DNA of 64,000 nt. Source: Oikopleura dioica (lineage: Eukaryota > Chordata > Appendicularia > Copelata > Oikopleuridae). The stretch's first letter is position 1, and each line of letters opens with the position of its first letter. The notes beneath the pieces are model-generated. The model searched no databases. It was given only the letters and a program-made list of their open reading frames with translations, and had not been told where the DNA came from. Below are positions 44,690 to 58,302 of the stretch, piece by piece. The position numbers and the translations under genes were made by a program. The stretch lies in assembly GCA_907165135.1 (NCBI GenBank), contig OU015568.1, positions 8,192,501 to 8,256,500 on the forward strand. The letters are read 5' to 3'.

Positions 44690-45420
44690 TCTGGTGCATT
44701 CTCTGGCTCTTGAGTTCATCTCGTACAGTTCTTCGGAGAAGAATCGAAAGTCCTTGGTAGAAAATGAAAATCGGAAACGCTAGAAATTTCAGTGTACCTT
44801 GTTGAGTGGTCCAAGTCTTCTAGTGATGTTCAGCGCAGAACCATGCGTCACCTGAATTTGTTTTCGTCGCTGGAGAGAATCCTTTACTGAGTTTTTCACT
44901 TATAAAAAAGGGGGTAAGCGAATCGAAGACGAACTACCCCCCTTGGCGTCCCCAAGTTGGGGGTACCCTGGGGGATGGTGTTGCGCGTCTGTGATTGGCC
45001 TTAGACGCGAAATAACCCTTTGAAAAATCGTGAAAACTCTTCCTTGAACTGATCATCCATGATTCTCCGGATGTAGGTAACTCTGTCTGACATATTGTAT
45101 GGCATCTTCGTCTTATCTGATTTTTGCAAGATAATTTCTGCAGAAAAAATCTCTTTCTGAAGGAAACGGTCGAGAAGAGCGACTTTTATTCGACGAAGAT
45201 TTCCGGTGTCGACAAATGACTATGGATTGTGTCAACTGAAGGTTTCGTCGAGCCATCATTTGCGATTGAGTAGCAGCTGCAGTAATGCCACACACGAATT
45301 ACAGTCTGTTTCCTGTTGAAATTCGTCGAAGAGCTTTTCGAATTTCAGCACCATTTCCAAGGACTCTCTTCAAAAGTCTTCTTTGGTTAATTTTCATCGG
45401 AATCTCTCTCTTGCTGTTCA
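44690..45420 (-). CDS. possible minus-strand gene, fragmentary
   Basis: Candidate minus exons: about 45380-45230 (MVLKFEKLFDEFQQETDC in one frame, NGAEIRKALRRIS in another), about 44892-44808 (SLQRRKQIQVTHGSALNITR, RRLGPLNK) and 44764-44690 (DFRFFSEELYEMNSRAREC), the last two joined by a clean 45 nt GT-AG intron. Repeat-like DNA at 44890-45060 separates the parts. Start, stop and frame are not settled. No family recognised. Confidence 0.3.
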
Positions 45421-45568
45421 TTCTCGTTTTCTTCGAAATTCTCTGAAGCAGCAATTAGCGAAAGTAGTGGAAGCGTTTCTAATTCTGGAAATTCTCCGCC
45501 TCCGCCAATCAGCGCCGCGCTTTTCTGGCGTTCTTTTCAGTTTGTATTGAAAGACCTTAACTCTTGGC

Positions 45569-45576
45569 TATATAAA
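45569..45576 (+). promoter_or_regulatory. TATA box candidate
   Basis: TATATAAA in GGCTATATAAAAACC, about 75 nt upstream of an open exon at 45646. Confidence 0.45.
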
Positions 45577-45645
45577 AACCTACAAATATAATAAGGTACA
45601 GGATTTGATTGTAAATCTAATAATATGTACGTCAAGCGTTTTTAG

Positions 45646-45866
45646 AGCGCAATTCGGATAACTTCAGATTCAATCCGGAATTCCCAGTAACAAAAATTTG
45701 CGACATTTTCTATCAGAAGACAAACAGATCGGAGTCCATTGGAACGACCATTCGGTTCAGCTACGTATTTGTAGCCACGTTCCCGAACAATAAGAAAGGT
45801 TCAAAGATGGAGAACTTTCCGAAAATCTCACTAATGTTCCGAATTCGGACTGTTACATTCCCCTAA
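45646..45866 (+). CDS. orphan exon, possibly from a ZP-related gene
   Basis: An open, protein-like stretch after TTTTTAG: NSDNFRFNPEFPVTKICDIF, then TIRFSYVFVATFPNNKK, ending FRIRTVTFP before TAA. It has no start codon, and no join to the downstream signal-peptide exon at 45995 could be made. It may be part of a separate or degenerate neighbour of the ZP-domain gene. Confidence 0.35.
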
Positions 45867-45994
45867 GTCTACAACTGTACACTTGTAGATTCATAAATCT
45901 TGATGGTTGAGAAAATCGAGAATCGCTCATCCGCGTGGCCTAATTGCCTTACCGAGTGGTCTGTTGGCGGTGCCATTAGATCGATTTATTCTCG

Positions 45995-48457
45995 ATGGTG
46001 CGCGCCCCGTTTCTGGCGTTTTTCGCCAGTACTGTTAGTGCACAGGCCCAGGTCTTCCAGAACATTTATTCCAAGAGATAAATAAAAGCAGAGAATTGTA
46101 ACTAGGAAGAAATCTTTCTTGTCGAAAAATACTGAATTATCTGAAGACCTCAAAGACTCAGGCCTCAAATCTCATATCATGTGGATACAGCGAAATAACT
46201 CTGGAAATCAACGAGATACCAGGATTCGGTCAGAACCAAGCAGATTTTTAGAGAGTAAAATTCATAGAAAGGCTTATTCTTCACATGAAAATTGGTCAAT
46301 TTTCAGCCAATTTTAAGACCAGTAGCCTGAATCGCTCAAGTTTAATGTCCTCGGCGACCTGAAAAAAAGATGTCTTGAAAGACTATTCTGTGGACGCAAT
46401 TGGAAACTGTCAAGTAGGAGATGGGAACATCTTCAAATTCATGAATCAAGACAACATGGCAACTTGGAGTTATGACTGTAACTTCTGGAAAGGGCCCTGA
46501 ATCATAATTTGACCCTGATCCTTCTGAACGCCTTTTTCTAGCGCCCTCTTTAGGCAATATGAGACTGAAACTCATGTTATCTTTGAGAACACAATCCAGT
46601 GGAAGAAGTCAAACTCGACAGTTCCTGAAATCATTTTCGGAAATCAGGATTGTGTTCTTATTCGAACGATTTTAAAATTCGGCCATCAAATAAAGAGCAC
46701 ATAAAAAAAGTTCGATACGTGGTATAAAACATCAAACTTCTCGTGCAAATTCGAGAAGACAATGTCCACAAGCCTCTGTGTCACCACAAAATGCGATGAA
46801 TGTCAGGACTGTTTCTGGGACCCGGAGAACAACTGCACCTACACTTGCGATATTACCAAGCCTTGTATTTGCGGGCGACCAAAGGCTGTCATTCTAGAGC
46901 CGATTCAAGGCGACGGCAGTTTTGATGTCAGAAGTGGGCTGTATTTCGATGAGCATTTGGAGCGGCCGATTACGGCTGATGACACGATTGAAGAGACGGA
47001 CAGGACTTTTATTGGCATCGAACTGGTTGATATCCAGAAACCAACGATGGTCGTTGTCGTCGAAAAACTCTGGGTAACGGCGACAAAGGACCCAGATGAC
47101 CCGGACGCAACGGTTCTCATCAGAAAACTTCAAAGTGGTTGTGCGATTGTTCATCCTCTGATGGAGGGCGGCAAGTATCCACAGCCAAATGCTTACGATG
47201 CAGCGAACCCGGAAGAGCATCCGCACACGGCTTTTGAAATTGACTTTATGGGGATTTCGGAAGGCTTTGTTGATGTGCCCAACTTTTCGGGATTCTTTAT
47301 CCATGTTGTAACGAAGGTTTTTATTCAAAAAAAATCATGGTTTATAAGAGATGATTGTAGGTCTGTGTCACCAATGGAGAGAACTGTTATGGGACTTGTA
47401 CTGACGGGACGAGTTTTTAGATGATAACAGGTTTTATTTGAAACTAAACAGGTTATCTTGAAACTTGAAAAGACGAACTAAAGGCGGAGTTCGATAGAAT
47501 GAATCCAATGCAAATGGATTCTTCGCGAGGTACCTCTATGTGCCTCGACGAACCAGAAGAGGAAGAAGAGCCGGAAGAACAAGAAGAAGGAATGCCAACA
47601 CCAAAGCCAAAAGTCAAACTATCATTGTGCTTAGATTTGGCGAAAAATGATTTGAGCAATTATAAACCGAATAATATTGGAAAAGTGGCGATAACTCCAG
47701 ACATTCCACCACGAAATGAAACGCTGGAAGCAAAGATTGCGTAATAAAAATTATATTTTCATTTGATTTTGACTTTCATTAAGGCTCTGGAATAAAGTGA
47801 TCGAAATGAACGAAGACAAGCACAAAAAATACAATAAAAAACAAGACTCGTCCTTTGAAAGCAAGAAAAACTCACTTCATAGAACTACGCCATGGGGAGG
47901 TTGGAATAAAAACGCAACGGCGATCCGAAATACAACTGGAATCACCGTTGAAAACAACAAGGAGTACTTCGAGGAATGGCTTTTTACTATCTAAGAATTC
48001 GATTTTTAAAAATATTCTGTAAGCCGAAAAAAGCTCGTTCAAAAACTGCAGCAAGCGCTTGAAAAAGAAAAAGCGGTAAAAGTATCAAAAAGATCGATTG
48101 AAGACAAACTGACTTACGAAAGTGCCCACCCAACATACTTCGAGCAGCGTGGTGGTAGAAAACAGCTCTTAGCAAAATCAGTAGGAATCGAAACTTTTGG
48201 TCCATGGCCGCTCTTTCTTCCGCCGAGAGATCTGAAAGCAGGACAACAAGCTCGAATCTTCTTTGCTCCTCAGAGCTCATCGAAATTCGCAGCTTGGTCC
48301 AACTCGAGTAAGAGTTAATCAATGCGAGGCAGTGAATGAAAAATATTTCATAGAGTCTGGTCACGCGGTACTGGTCATTACTCTTCTTCTCAACGCTGCT
48401 CTCGGATTCAATGCATTTAGACTCAGACGAAAACAACATGCGAAATTACTTGCCTAA
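45995..48457 (+). CDS. ZP-domain type I membrane protein
   Basis: Signal peptide MVRAPFLAFFASTVSAQ, then a phase-0 join to ASNLISCGYSEITLEINEI, the usual opening of a ZP-N domain (C plus alternating strands). Later exons give YSVDAIGNCQVGDGNIFKF, THVIFENTIQWKKS, a Cys-rich part (CDECQDCFWDPENNC), then ZP-C-like PTMVVVVEKLWVTATKDPDD with QSGCAIVHPLMEGG. An acidic linker (DEPEEEEEPEEQEE) and a basic/Gln helical region follow. The last exon encodes a transmembrane span (HAVLVITLLLNAALGFNAF) and a short basic tail (RLRRKQHAKLLA). ZP proteins polymerise into extracellular matrices after cleavage near the membrane. Some internal joins (46220-46370, 46495-46560, 47960-48040) are approximate; it could be two adjacent genes. 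Confidence 0.65.
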
Positions 48458-48690
48458 GTCGGATTGTCTGTAACGCACGAAGTTATTTTAATTAAATAAA
48501 AGAAAAGAAATGAAACTAAATTCTTTCTAGTCTAGTCTTCAAAATAAATCAAGCGATTAATGTAGGAAAAGCCTTATTGATACATAATTCGGCTACGTAA
48601 AGATGAACACTCACTAAATACACCCGGCAGAAAAATCCATTATTTGACTTCTTCTGCGCACAATAGAAATTTTAAATTTACGTTCCTGAG

Positions 48691-49352
48691 ATGAGTGATC
48701 CTGAGGAAGATGGAGGAGGAAAGACTTTGGCAATTGATAAGTTGCCGGAAGATTTGGGGGAAACAGAGAGTCTGTTTAGTACGAACACAATGATGGAACT
48801 GACACCAAATGAACGATATTTTGAGAGTTGCTCTACTTGTGAAGATATTGACAAGCCCTCGCCTAGTTTCCAGGAAATGATGAAAAACCTTCATCTCCAT
48901 GACAAGTAAGAACATCAGCGAGAATAATTCTCAGAATTATTCTTTAAATACTTTCTTTTAAGACGCACTCGAGTTGAAATTCACAAGCTAAAGAAGGAAA
49001 ACGAACGACTCAAAAATGAAATAAAAAATATGAAGGCGGCGAAATCTAAAGACGAGGGCTACGTTTCTCGTCAGGAAAGCTCTACTTCTTGGGAACAAAC
49101 GATCCAAAGAGGGAAAAATGGCCACGGAATAAAATTTGAAACCAGATTGTTTGTCAAAGATGTCGTTTTGGGTAAATTCTCATTGCAGCCAATTAAAAAT
49201 TATTCTCAGGAAGTGCTACTGGACTTGTGAATGAAGGGGATGAAATATTAGAAATCAACGAGGAAAGCGTTCAAAATCTCAGCGAAAATGAAGCATTCAA
49301 CTTTCTCAATATATCTCAGAATGCCGTTTTGAAGATTCGCCGAGGAAAATGA
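48691..49352 (+). CDS. small coiled-coil plus PDZ protein
   Basis: Exons 48691-48906, 48961-49173 (approx.), 49212-49352. Acidic N-terminus (MSDPEEDGGGKT), coiled coil (RVEIHKLKKENERLKNEIK), then a PDZ-like domain: GHGIKFETRLFVKDVVLGSA, TGLVNEGDEILEINEESVQN and an ending VLKIRRGK. It lacks the usual first PDZ strand with GLGF; the loop reads GHGI. About 190 residues. Likely a scaffold with oligomerisation and one PDZ module. It lies in the same 4 kb as a two-PDZ protein. Confidence 0.72.
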
Positions 49353-49535
49353 TTCGAATTCAGTCAATTTACAGAATATTTCAAATTTACAGAATATTTC
49401 AAATATTATATTTGGCTTCTTTAAATTCATTGATGCCAATTTTTTTGCTAATAATAGTAATTAAATAAACTCAATTTATTTAATGAATTAACGGCTCGAA
49501 ACCGTTAAATGGACATAATAAATGAAATTGAAAAG

Positions 49536-50339
49536 TCAGATCGGATTGCCAGAATCATCTGTTGGCAAAAGTTCTCTCTCGATTCGCTTGTCACCCTTTT
49601 TCTTGCTGAACCATTTTCGGCAAACAAAAATTGTCCTTTCCGCCTTGCCGTTTTTCTTTGAAATGATCGCCACGCGATCAAGATTCCATCCGGGGCCAAA
49701 TTTTGAATTGTCGTGTCTGATTCTGATCTTTTGGATCTTACCAACGTCCAATTCGGTTATTGTGAACCTGTCGACTCTCCTTCGCTCGAAATTATTTGAG
49801 CTGTTATCAAGCTTCCTCTCTTTTGTTTTGCCGTCTTGTCCGAAGATTTGAATGAACACATTGGCATCGGTGCCGGCAAATCGGACATTACCAGTTATGA
49901 CTTCAATGTCGTATGAAATCGATGTTTTTGTAGAATCTCGATGTTTTTCTGTTGATTGAAAATGATCGGTTTGATTTTCAAGCTTGGTTTTAGGTTGGTT
50001 ATCGTCGACATTTTCAAAAATCGGTTCAAAGATAATGTTCTCGGAAACTAAAAATGCGAGGAACAAAATTGCGACAATTCGAATCCAATCCAATGGAGCA
50101 TTATGTGTTGGTCTTCTTTGGGCCGCTCTATTCCAATAGTCATTCCTCGGTTGGCGATTGAGACGAGCATCGTTTATCTCTCCACGATGATTGTCGACTG
50201 TAGAATTGATCCGATACCGAGCACGTGACTCGTTTCCACCGTTGTTCGTAAAATATGCTCTGTTTGCATCGTCTGCCGTCTCAAGTAAAATAAGCATCTC
50301 AATATTTGAAGGATCACCTTCTACAACTTCATTCTCCAT
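49536..50339 (-). CDS. single-exon PLAT-domain membrane protein
   Basis: 267 residues without introns. An acidic/Asn/Arg-rich N-terminal region, one transmembrane segment (WIRIVAILFLAFLVSENIIF) near residue 95, then a PLAT/LH2 domain: ISYDIEVITGNVRFAGTDAN, VFIQIFGQDGKTKER, FTITELDVGKIQKIRIRHDN, GPGWNLDRVAII. PLAT domains occur in lipoxygenases, polycystins and LOXHD1, and bind lipid or protein partners. The arrangement suggests a type II protein with the PLAT domain outside or in the lumen. The 3' end converges on the PDZ gene; a TTTATT at about 49471 provides its polyadenylation signal beside the other gene's AATAAA. ATG 50339 is preferred over an upstream TTG. Confidence 0.82.
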   Translation of the reverse strand: MENEVVEGDPSNIEMLILLETADDANRAYFTNNGGNESRARYRINSTVDNHRGEINDARLNRQPRNDYWNRAAQRRPTHNAPLDWIRIVAILFLAFLVSENIIFEPIFENVDDNQPKTKLENQTDHFQSTEKHRDSTKTSISYDIEVITGNVRFAGTDANVFIQIFGQDGKTKERKLDNSSNNFERRRVDRFTITELDVGKIQKIRIRHDNSKFGPGWNLDRVAIISKKNGKAERTIFVCRKWFSKKKGDKRIERELLPTDDSGNPI

Positions 50340-51288
50340 TTTCAAGACATTCAGATTTTCAGGATAAATGCAAGCCTTCTCTTGTAGTGAAATGGGCGTT
50401 GGCCTTCAGTAAACACAAGTATCAGGAAAAGGATACTCATTTTCCTTCTTTCCTTGCAGATAAACAAACATATTGTCAATATGATATTGACACTAGTCCA
50501 GAGTCCATTAGGTATGTGTCTACGTTAGCGTTTTATATAATAGACTTAGTCTATGCCATAGACTCTATGGCAATAAATAACAAGTAGAATTAATCCACCA
50601 TCATTGTCAAAAGACCCTCAGGTTATAAATTGCGGCTATGCGAGCCAAGCTCGGCAAGAAATGAAAAGTGGCTCTCGATCGATTAAATCTAATTAGAATT
50701 GTGACGATTATTGCCACGGATCTGGATGTTTCCCTTGCGTCCCTCGTGAGTTCATCCTTTTTTTCACGCGAGATGAGGCAGAAAAATTAATTTTCAAAGG
50801 GGGAGAAAACGTAATTTTGTCAATTTTGAGGATGACCTCGAGAGATGGGGTTGTCTTCAACCCGGCGGAAATTGTTGCCGCTTACAGATGGTAAGCGATC
50901 GGACTTATACTGTATATACTTAAAAAGATATCTTTGGGAGGTCCTTTTTCATGGTTCTCTTCCTTGATTTCAACATTCAAAAATTGATAAATCCAATTTT
51001 TTTTCCAAAAAAACATCCATCAAGTCAGCTTGCGTTCTTATCTCCAGAGCTGCTCGTTAGCTTGGATGATCCCTTTTTTGCATCGTCTGTTGACAATAGA
51101 GCGATGGACTCCCCCGCGTGTGTCAATTATCAAATAGCAGTCTGGTTAAAAATTAACTAAACATCTCATTCAAACAAACGATACGAGAATTCCATTTTCG
51201 GAAAAACGATCAAATAAAAAGAAACGAAACATCGTGGAATTTACTTTTCAATAGAGAACTGAGTTTCTAAAGAGAAAATTAAAGGGCG
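50340..51288. other. intergenic region with tandem dyads
   Basis: Divergent promoter region between the PLAT and ZO-like genes. Contains two adjacent perfect dyads (50540-50571, separate entry). No coding signal. Confidence 0.4.
50540..50571. repeat. two adjacent perfect dyads
   Basis: ATAGACTTAGTCTAT followed directly by GCCATAGACTCTATGGC. Each is a perfect inverted repeat with a 1 or 3 nt centre, sharing the ATAGACT word. Confidence 0.6.
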
Positions 51289-52920
51289 ATGAACGGGAGT
51301 TTCGCGACGCAAACGAAGACACTGAAGATTGAAAAAGGGGCGAATGGATTTGGGATAGCGCTCAACGGTGGGGCGAAGACTGTCAATCAATTTACAGGAG
51401 ATACAGGGTATGTTAATTATCATCAAATTGAATAAAACTCGAAAGCATGGGATTTTTGTGGAACGATTTTTTTGTAAGAAATCGTCATTTTTATCAAGCT
51501 TTTCCCTTTCTTTTAAGAATCTTCGTCTCCGATGTTCTCCAAGGACCAGCGTTTGGTTTACTCATTGCGGGCGACAAAGTGCTCGAGATCAATGGTATTT
51601 CAATGGAGAAAGCGGAGAAACCGCAAGCCACCGATCTCCTGAAGCGGAGCAAAACAGCTACCTTCAAAGTGGCACGTCGAGTTCCGACGAACCCAATGTC
51701 GACAATGATGGCTCCCATGGGACAGATGCCAGTTCAAATGCAACAGTACCAAGCAATGATGCAAAATTCGTAAGCTCAAAGGGCTAAAATTGATGGTAAC
51801 AGTGATTTCAGGACGATGAACCCGCAGCAGACAATGCAATTCCAGCAACAGATGAATGAGCAAATGATGCTGAATCAAACCCAGCAGGCTCCACCGCCAG
51901 TTCAAAATATGGGAGATGTTATTAACTCTGCTGAAGGTCAAAAAAGGTTCCTAAGATCTTGAATTAATCAGTCGTGGACGATTCTTTAGGTTGAAGAATT
52001 TTGAACCAAGCGAAGAATCGGAAGACTTCTCTTCGGACGAAGAAAAGAAGCCAAAAAAGAACAAGAAAAAGCATCGTAAACGATCTTCAAGCTATTCCAG
52101 GTAAATTTACGGAGGCATAAAATCGCAGAATTCAAGGCGAGATAAATTTTCAGTCGCTCGAGCTCACGTGGAAGAACAAAGACGTCGAAGTCGAAGAAAA
52201 AGTCCAAAGCTCGCAAATCATCCTCGTCCTACTCTCGCGGCTCTTCGGTTGAACGTGAACTCGCGCAGATTAAAATCAGAGACAAGTACGCCGTCATCCC
52301 TGTCAAAGCTCACGAACCGAGGACGGTGACGTTGAAAAAGTCACACGGGCAGTCGTTTGGAATGAAGTTGGGAACACGCGTCTTCGTTCAAAGCATCAAT
52401 CCTGGCGGAGTCGCGGAAAATAACGATGTAAGTCGATTTTTCATCTCTTTTTCTGAATTATTTCTTTTTTAAGGTCAACCAAAACGACTTGATTCTCTCC
52501 GTCAATGGAGCTTCGACAGATTCTCTAACGATTCCGGAAGTTCTTGAGAAAATAAAAGGATCTGATACGGTAAGCAAACATCAACGCACCGTAATAACGC
52601 CTTTTTAGCTTGTTCTGGAAGTGCAGCAAATCGACGGGGGAACTGTAACTCTTCCTTCAACAGTCTTGAACCAGAGTTCTAGCGAAAGAGGGAGCTCGTC
52701 AAAACATTCGTCTTCGAAAAAAGGATCAAAAAGTTCAAAGTCGCATCATCGATCCTCCTCAAGACACAGGTAAACAACGATCAGTGAATCTCTTACCCAA
52801 CCCCCCAGGTCACGTGATCATCGGAGACGATCTTCATCTGACGATTACAGGGATGACTATCGCTACAAGTACAGTTACACCCACGAGCCAGTTGTGAATC
52901 AAAAGAGCACCCATGTATAG
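51289..52920 (+). CDS. two-PDZ zonula-occludens-like scaffold, short form
   Basis: PDZ1: KIEKGANGFGIALNGGAK, IFVSDVLQGPAFGLLIAGDK, VLEINGISMEKAEK. A Met/Gln-rich then Lys/Ser/Arg-rich linker follows (KKNKKKHRKRSSSYSS, RSSSRGRTKTSKSKKK). PDZ2: PRTVTLKKSHGQSFGMKLGT, RVFVQSINPGGVAENNDVNQ, ILSVNGASTDSL. A second SR-rich stretch and Tyr-rich tail precede the end KSTHV. PDZ1 and PDZ2 with a basic SR linker match the N-terminal part of ZO/TJP proteins, but PDZ3, SH3 and GUK are absent. The terminal THV is a class I PDZ ligand, so the protein could bind other PDZ proteins or itself. Introns near 51409-51518, 51772-51811, 51947-51987, 52101-52153, 52429-52473, 52570-52608, 52770-52808. AATAAA at about 52952. 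Confidence 0.83.
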
Positions 52921-53072
52921 TTGAAAATCTGCTTCGATCTGCTGAGATGCTGAAATAAACGACTACTATTTGCTATTCACTTCTTACTGTTTGCATTAGT
53001 CAAACAGCGAAAAATAAACTGAATCATTCCATTTCCATGCTGTTTTACGTATCACAAAGTAAAGAGATGGAA

Positions 53073-53080
53073 TATATAAA
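53073..53080 (+). promoter_or_regulatory. TATA box candidate upstream of copine
   Basis: TATATAAA in GGAATATATAAACGG, about 230 nt before the copine ATG. Confidence 0.35.
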
Positions 53081-53306
53081 CGGCCCGCGGGCATTCTTAA
53101 AACTGCTTCAAAGCAAAATGAACGGCAAATGAAATTATACGAGTCCATCGACACGTAGGCGGAGCAAACTCATCGTTGATTCCCCAAGCTCATTTTCTTA
53201 TTCAATGAATTATTGAAGCTATGAGACAAAAACTGTGACTCGCCCTTATTTAACGACGTTTGATTTTGATGAGTAACTTCGCGATTATTTAGAGAAACGG
53301 AGAATA

Positions 53307-55249
<1,943 letters not shown>

Positions 55250-55948
55250 TTCTGCTTTTCCATTTCTGTGTCTTCGCAAACAAGCAATAAAATCCTTCAC
55301 TCCAAAGATAGAAACTGGTCAATATGTAAACAACAGTACAAGTGTGCCTGTAATCTCAAAGATTGCCAAGCTCGAACGGGCACGAGGGCAGCTGCAACAA
55401 GCGCCTTCGAAAAATTTGCTCAAGTGTAAACGGCGGTATTGATCGGGCGAATTCGTCTTGAAAATTTGAGAATTTCATGAATTTTCTATTTTGCTTTTGA
55501 AATATTTTATGAGCTCGATTTATCAAAATCTAGCGCAAATATGCGTCTGCTGGCTTCGTTTCAGAATGATGACGGATAATGGTTGACCTGTGTTTATTCA
55601 TGTTATTTTTGCAATTAGAATCGGACCCACGTGACCGAATGAATATTGAAGGACGAGAACTTGAGTTTGGAATAAGTGGTTGAAAATGACCTTTAGTTTT
55701 TAATTAGCCATTACGGATGAGTCTAAGTAGACTCCGCTTTTTTATATGAATAAGGGTGTCACTTCTTATTTCCAAAAATAAAAATTCAAAAAAAGGTTAC
55801 TTGGATCGAGGATTTTTTTTTTGTTTTTCGAAATATTTTATTTACAGTACAATTTTGTAAATAGTCCGTTATTGAAGAAATTGACGAAAAGAAAAATATA
55901 AACCGTGGCCATTTTCTGGTTGTTTTCGAACTGGAAATTTGGACTTCT
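55250..55948. other. spacer
   Basis: Copine 3' UTR (AATAAA at about 55285), then A/T-rich DNA without coding signal. Confidence 0.4.
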
Positions 55949-56164
55949 TCAATCAACTTGGTCAAAATCGACGGGGATGAGCGGCGAAGAAGCTTTGGAC
56001 GAGTATCTGGAGCTTTTCTCGCTTCGGAGGAATTCGTTTCGGTCTTGCTCGTCCTCTGACTCAAGAATCTGGTGGCGGCGGCCGAAGAATCGTCCGGAGA
56101 GTCTCTTGGACTTGATTTTGAAGAGTTCTTTGAGGTCGTGCTTGTCGATGACTTTGAAGGCCAT
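55949..56164 (-). CDS. small basic protein (71 residues), unknown
   Basis: Single exon. Begins MAFKVIDKHDLKELFKIKSK, then RLSGRFFGRRHQILESEDEQ, then Ser/Arg-rich residues, ending PLIPVDFDQVD. A minus-strand AATAAA at about 55850 lies in the right place. Short but with a good start and ordinary codon use; an overlapping longer frame in another phase is Ser/Lys-rich noise. No family recognised. Confidence 0.5.
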   Translation of the reverse strand: MAFKVIDKHDLKELFKIKSKRLSGRFFGRRHQILESEDEQDRNEFLRSEKSSRYSSKASSPLIPVDFDQVD

Positions 56165-58302
56165 TTTAGAGTCTCTTTGCTTTCTTTTCTTATTTTTTGT
56201 GAAAATGAATAAAGAATGTTTTTGATATTCTTCCTTCTTCGCAGCGGGGATTTATAGCATCGAAGCGAGCTCGCGCGCCATCTCGCGACAGAATGAAAAT
56301 ATGGGGGCCGCGGCGCAGGCCATGTGATCGCAAGTATGGCCAGCAGATGACTTCCTACAGTAACCATAAAGATCCCTATCGGACATGGAACACCTTTAGA
56401 AGGTGTTGGAAGCGGATAATTTATCTGATACGAGTTGAAAAGCGTCTTTGAAATTGAAATTTATGCCGTTTTAAAAGATCTCTGATCAAATCTGCTGCTT
56501 CCAGTAAATTTTGCTAGAAATCATGAACATAAAACTCAAAAAAGAAAATGCCAAAGACTGTACCTAATCATCTAAAAGCCAAAAACACAGGCAACAGCAA
56601 GTCATGTGCTTTAGTAATCGACTCTTTCCACTTTCTAATTATCTGTCAGTCGACCCTCTTTCATCCTTACGCAAATTAATCCTCCGATGACGTCTTCGAC
56701 TTGACGTTCCGTCGACGGCTGAATAAAAGGATCTCCTTTCCTCGGAGAATTTTTGATCCTTCAGATCCTTGACGAAATTGGAAAAAAATTAGTGCATGTT
56801 TGATGAATGAAGGATTAGCCGATTTTTTGATGGTTCAAAGTTGAGACGGAGCAGCAATTCAACGCTCGAGTAGCTTGGGAAAAAATGATGCACTTGGATC
56901 GCGGGCACATTCATCAGGTTCAGGGACAACGATCCACAAACAAACACTTTGTAAATAAACAACAACCAGTTCAAACAACAAGACCTCGTGCCACGAGAAA
57001 AAGACGAAAACAACAAGTTCTCATCCTCATCTGGATAATTGGCGTGTAATGACATGGAAGGCCAATTCTGTCTTTTGGCTAATTTCGCGCTCATTCCCTA
57101 GCGTATCAAAATCTGCTGCGATTTTTCAAACGCATGTTTTTTATGTTGAAACAAACAGCTGGAACAAGCCGAGCGTGGTAAATTCAGCGCAATTTTCGCG
57201 ATTGGAATTCTGTTTTCAAAATTAATCAAAAAGGAAAAAATTCTCATTTCTGTTCTGGCAGATTCTTCTTTAATTATCTTGAGGCAGCTAGACTTTTTCG
57301 ATTTTATTTTAGGCATAAAAGACAAAGAAAAAATGACAGCTCATCATTTCTAATTGGAAATTTTAGACGCGTCAATTATCCAAATCCCAGGTCCAATAAC
57401 GACCCGTAATGATCCCTCAGTACCCGCGGAAGGGGCCGTTTCCTGGGACCGTCAGTGTTCACAAATCTCGTAAAAAATCGGGCCTCTGCTTTGAAATTTC
57501 GGGGATTTGTGACAGAGCCATAATTTCGCGACGGGCCTCTTTTAATTTCCAGAAAGAGCAACTGAGTCTCTGCGCGAAAAATCGTCGACGATCCTCCGTG
57601 GAGTTAATCAATCCTCACGTGATTAGCTACTGTAATTAGAAATAATAAATCAAACTTGTTCGACTTTAGCGACTGCGAATCTCAGCCAGATTTTTTATTT
57701 GAAATCGAAGCCAGAAAATTTTCAAAAGCAACCGGAAAATTAGGTCGAAACTGATCGTTTCCTACAATCAATTGGTTTCTTGGTACGTTCCGCTGGTGTG
57801 AAATCGGGCTTTTTATGGCCAAGGGGATACATTTCCGGATTGAGGGGGTTATTTATGCTTCACGGACTGCCACGCGCTGGGCTTTCTCGATTTTATGCTT
57901 TAGAATTTCTTCAATGAAATTGAAGCTATTCGAAATATTGAATAAATAAGGCGAGATTCATTTATCTTGTATTGTTAAATCAACGATTTAAATTCGTATT
58001 AATTTTAGGGGGCGGCTTTAGGATTAGGGTTAGGGTTAGGACTAGGGTTAGGGCTAGGGTTAGGGTTAGGGTTAGATCTTTCTTTTTCAAAAATTTTGAA
58101 ATGACCAATCTTCATTTTGAACAAGTTATTTCTATAAAAATGACCAGCGAAAGACATGTGGCCTTAGTTCCATGCATGAGCTGTTCGCTTTCAATGGTGA
58201 CCGTTTGGCTTTCCCGCGGGCGCTCAACATTTTTATTTTCTTCCTTTTTTTTGAATGTACGAAAATCTCTCCTGAAATGAGCCGTTAGAGAAGAGAACGA
58301 AG
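56165..58302. other. gene-poor stretch with telomere-like block
   Basis: No exon set found. Minus-strand frames at 56789-57094 and 57098-57325 have no supporting splice or family evidence. The telomere-like tract is annotated separately. A CTGCATATCAA-type start context for the next gene is at the right end. Confidence 0.35.
58017..58075 (+). repeat. interstitial telomere repeat (TTAGGG)n
   Basis: About nine units of TTAGGG with point variants (GACTAGGG, GCTAGGG, GATTAGGG). It is internal to the window with genes on both sides, so it is not a chromosome end here. Confidence 0.9.

Noticed and set aside
56789-57325. Two adjacent minus-strand ORFs
   Set aside because: Separated by a stop, no joinable splice sites, composition like the surrounding noncoding DNA.
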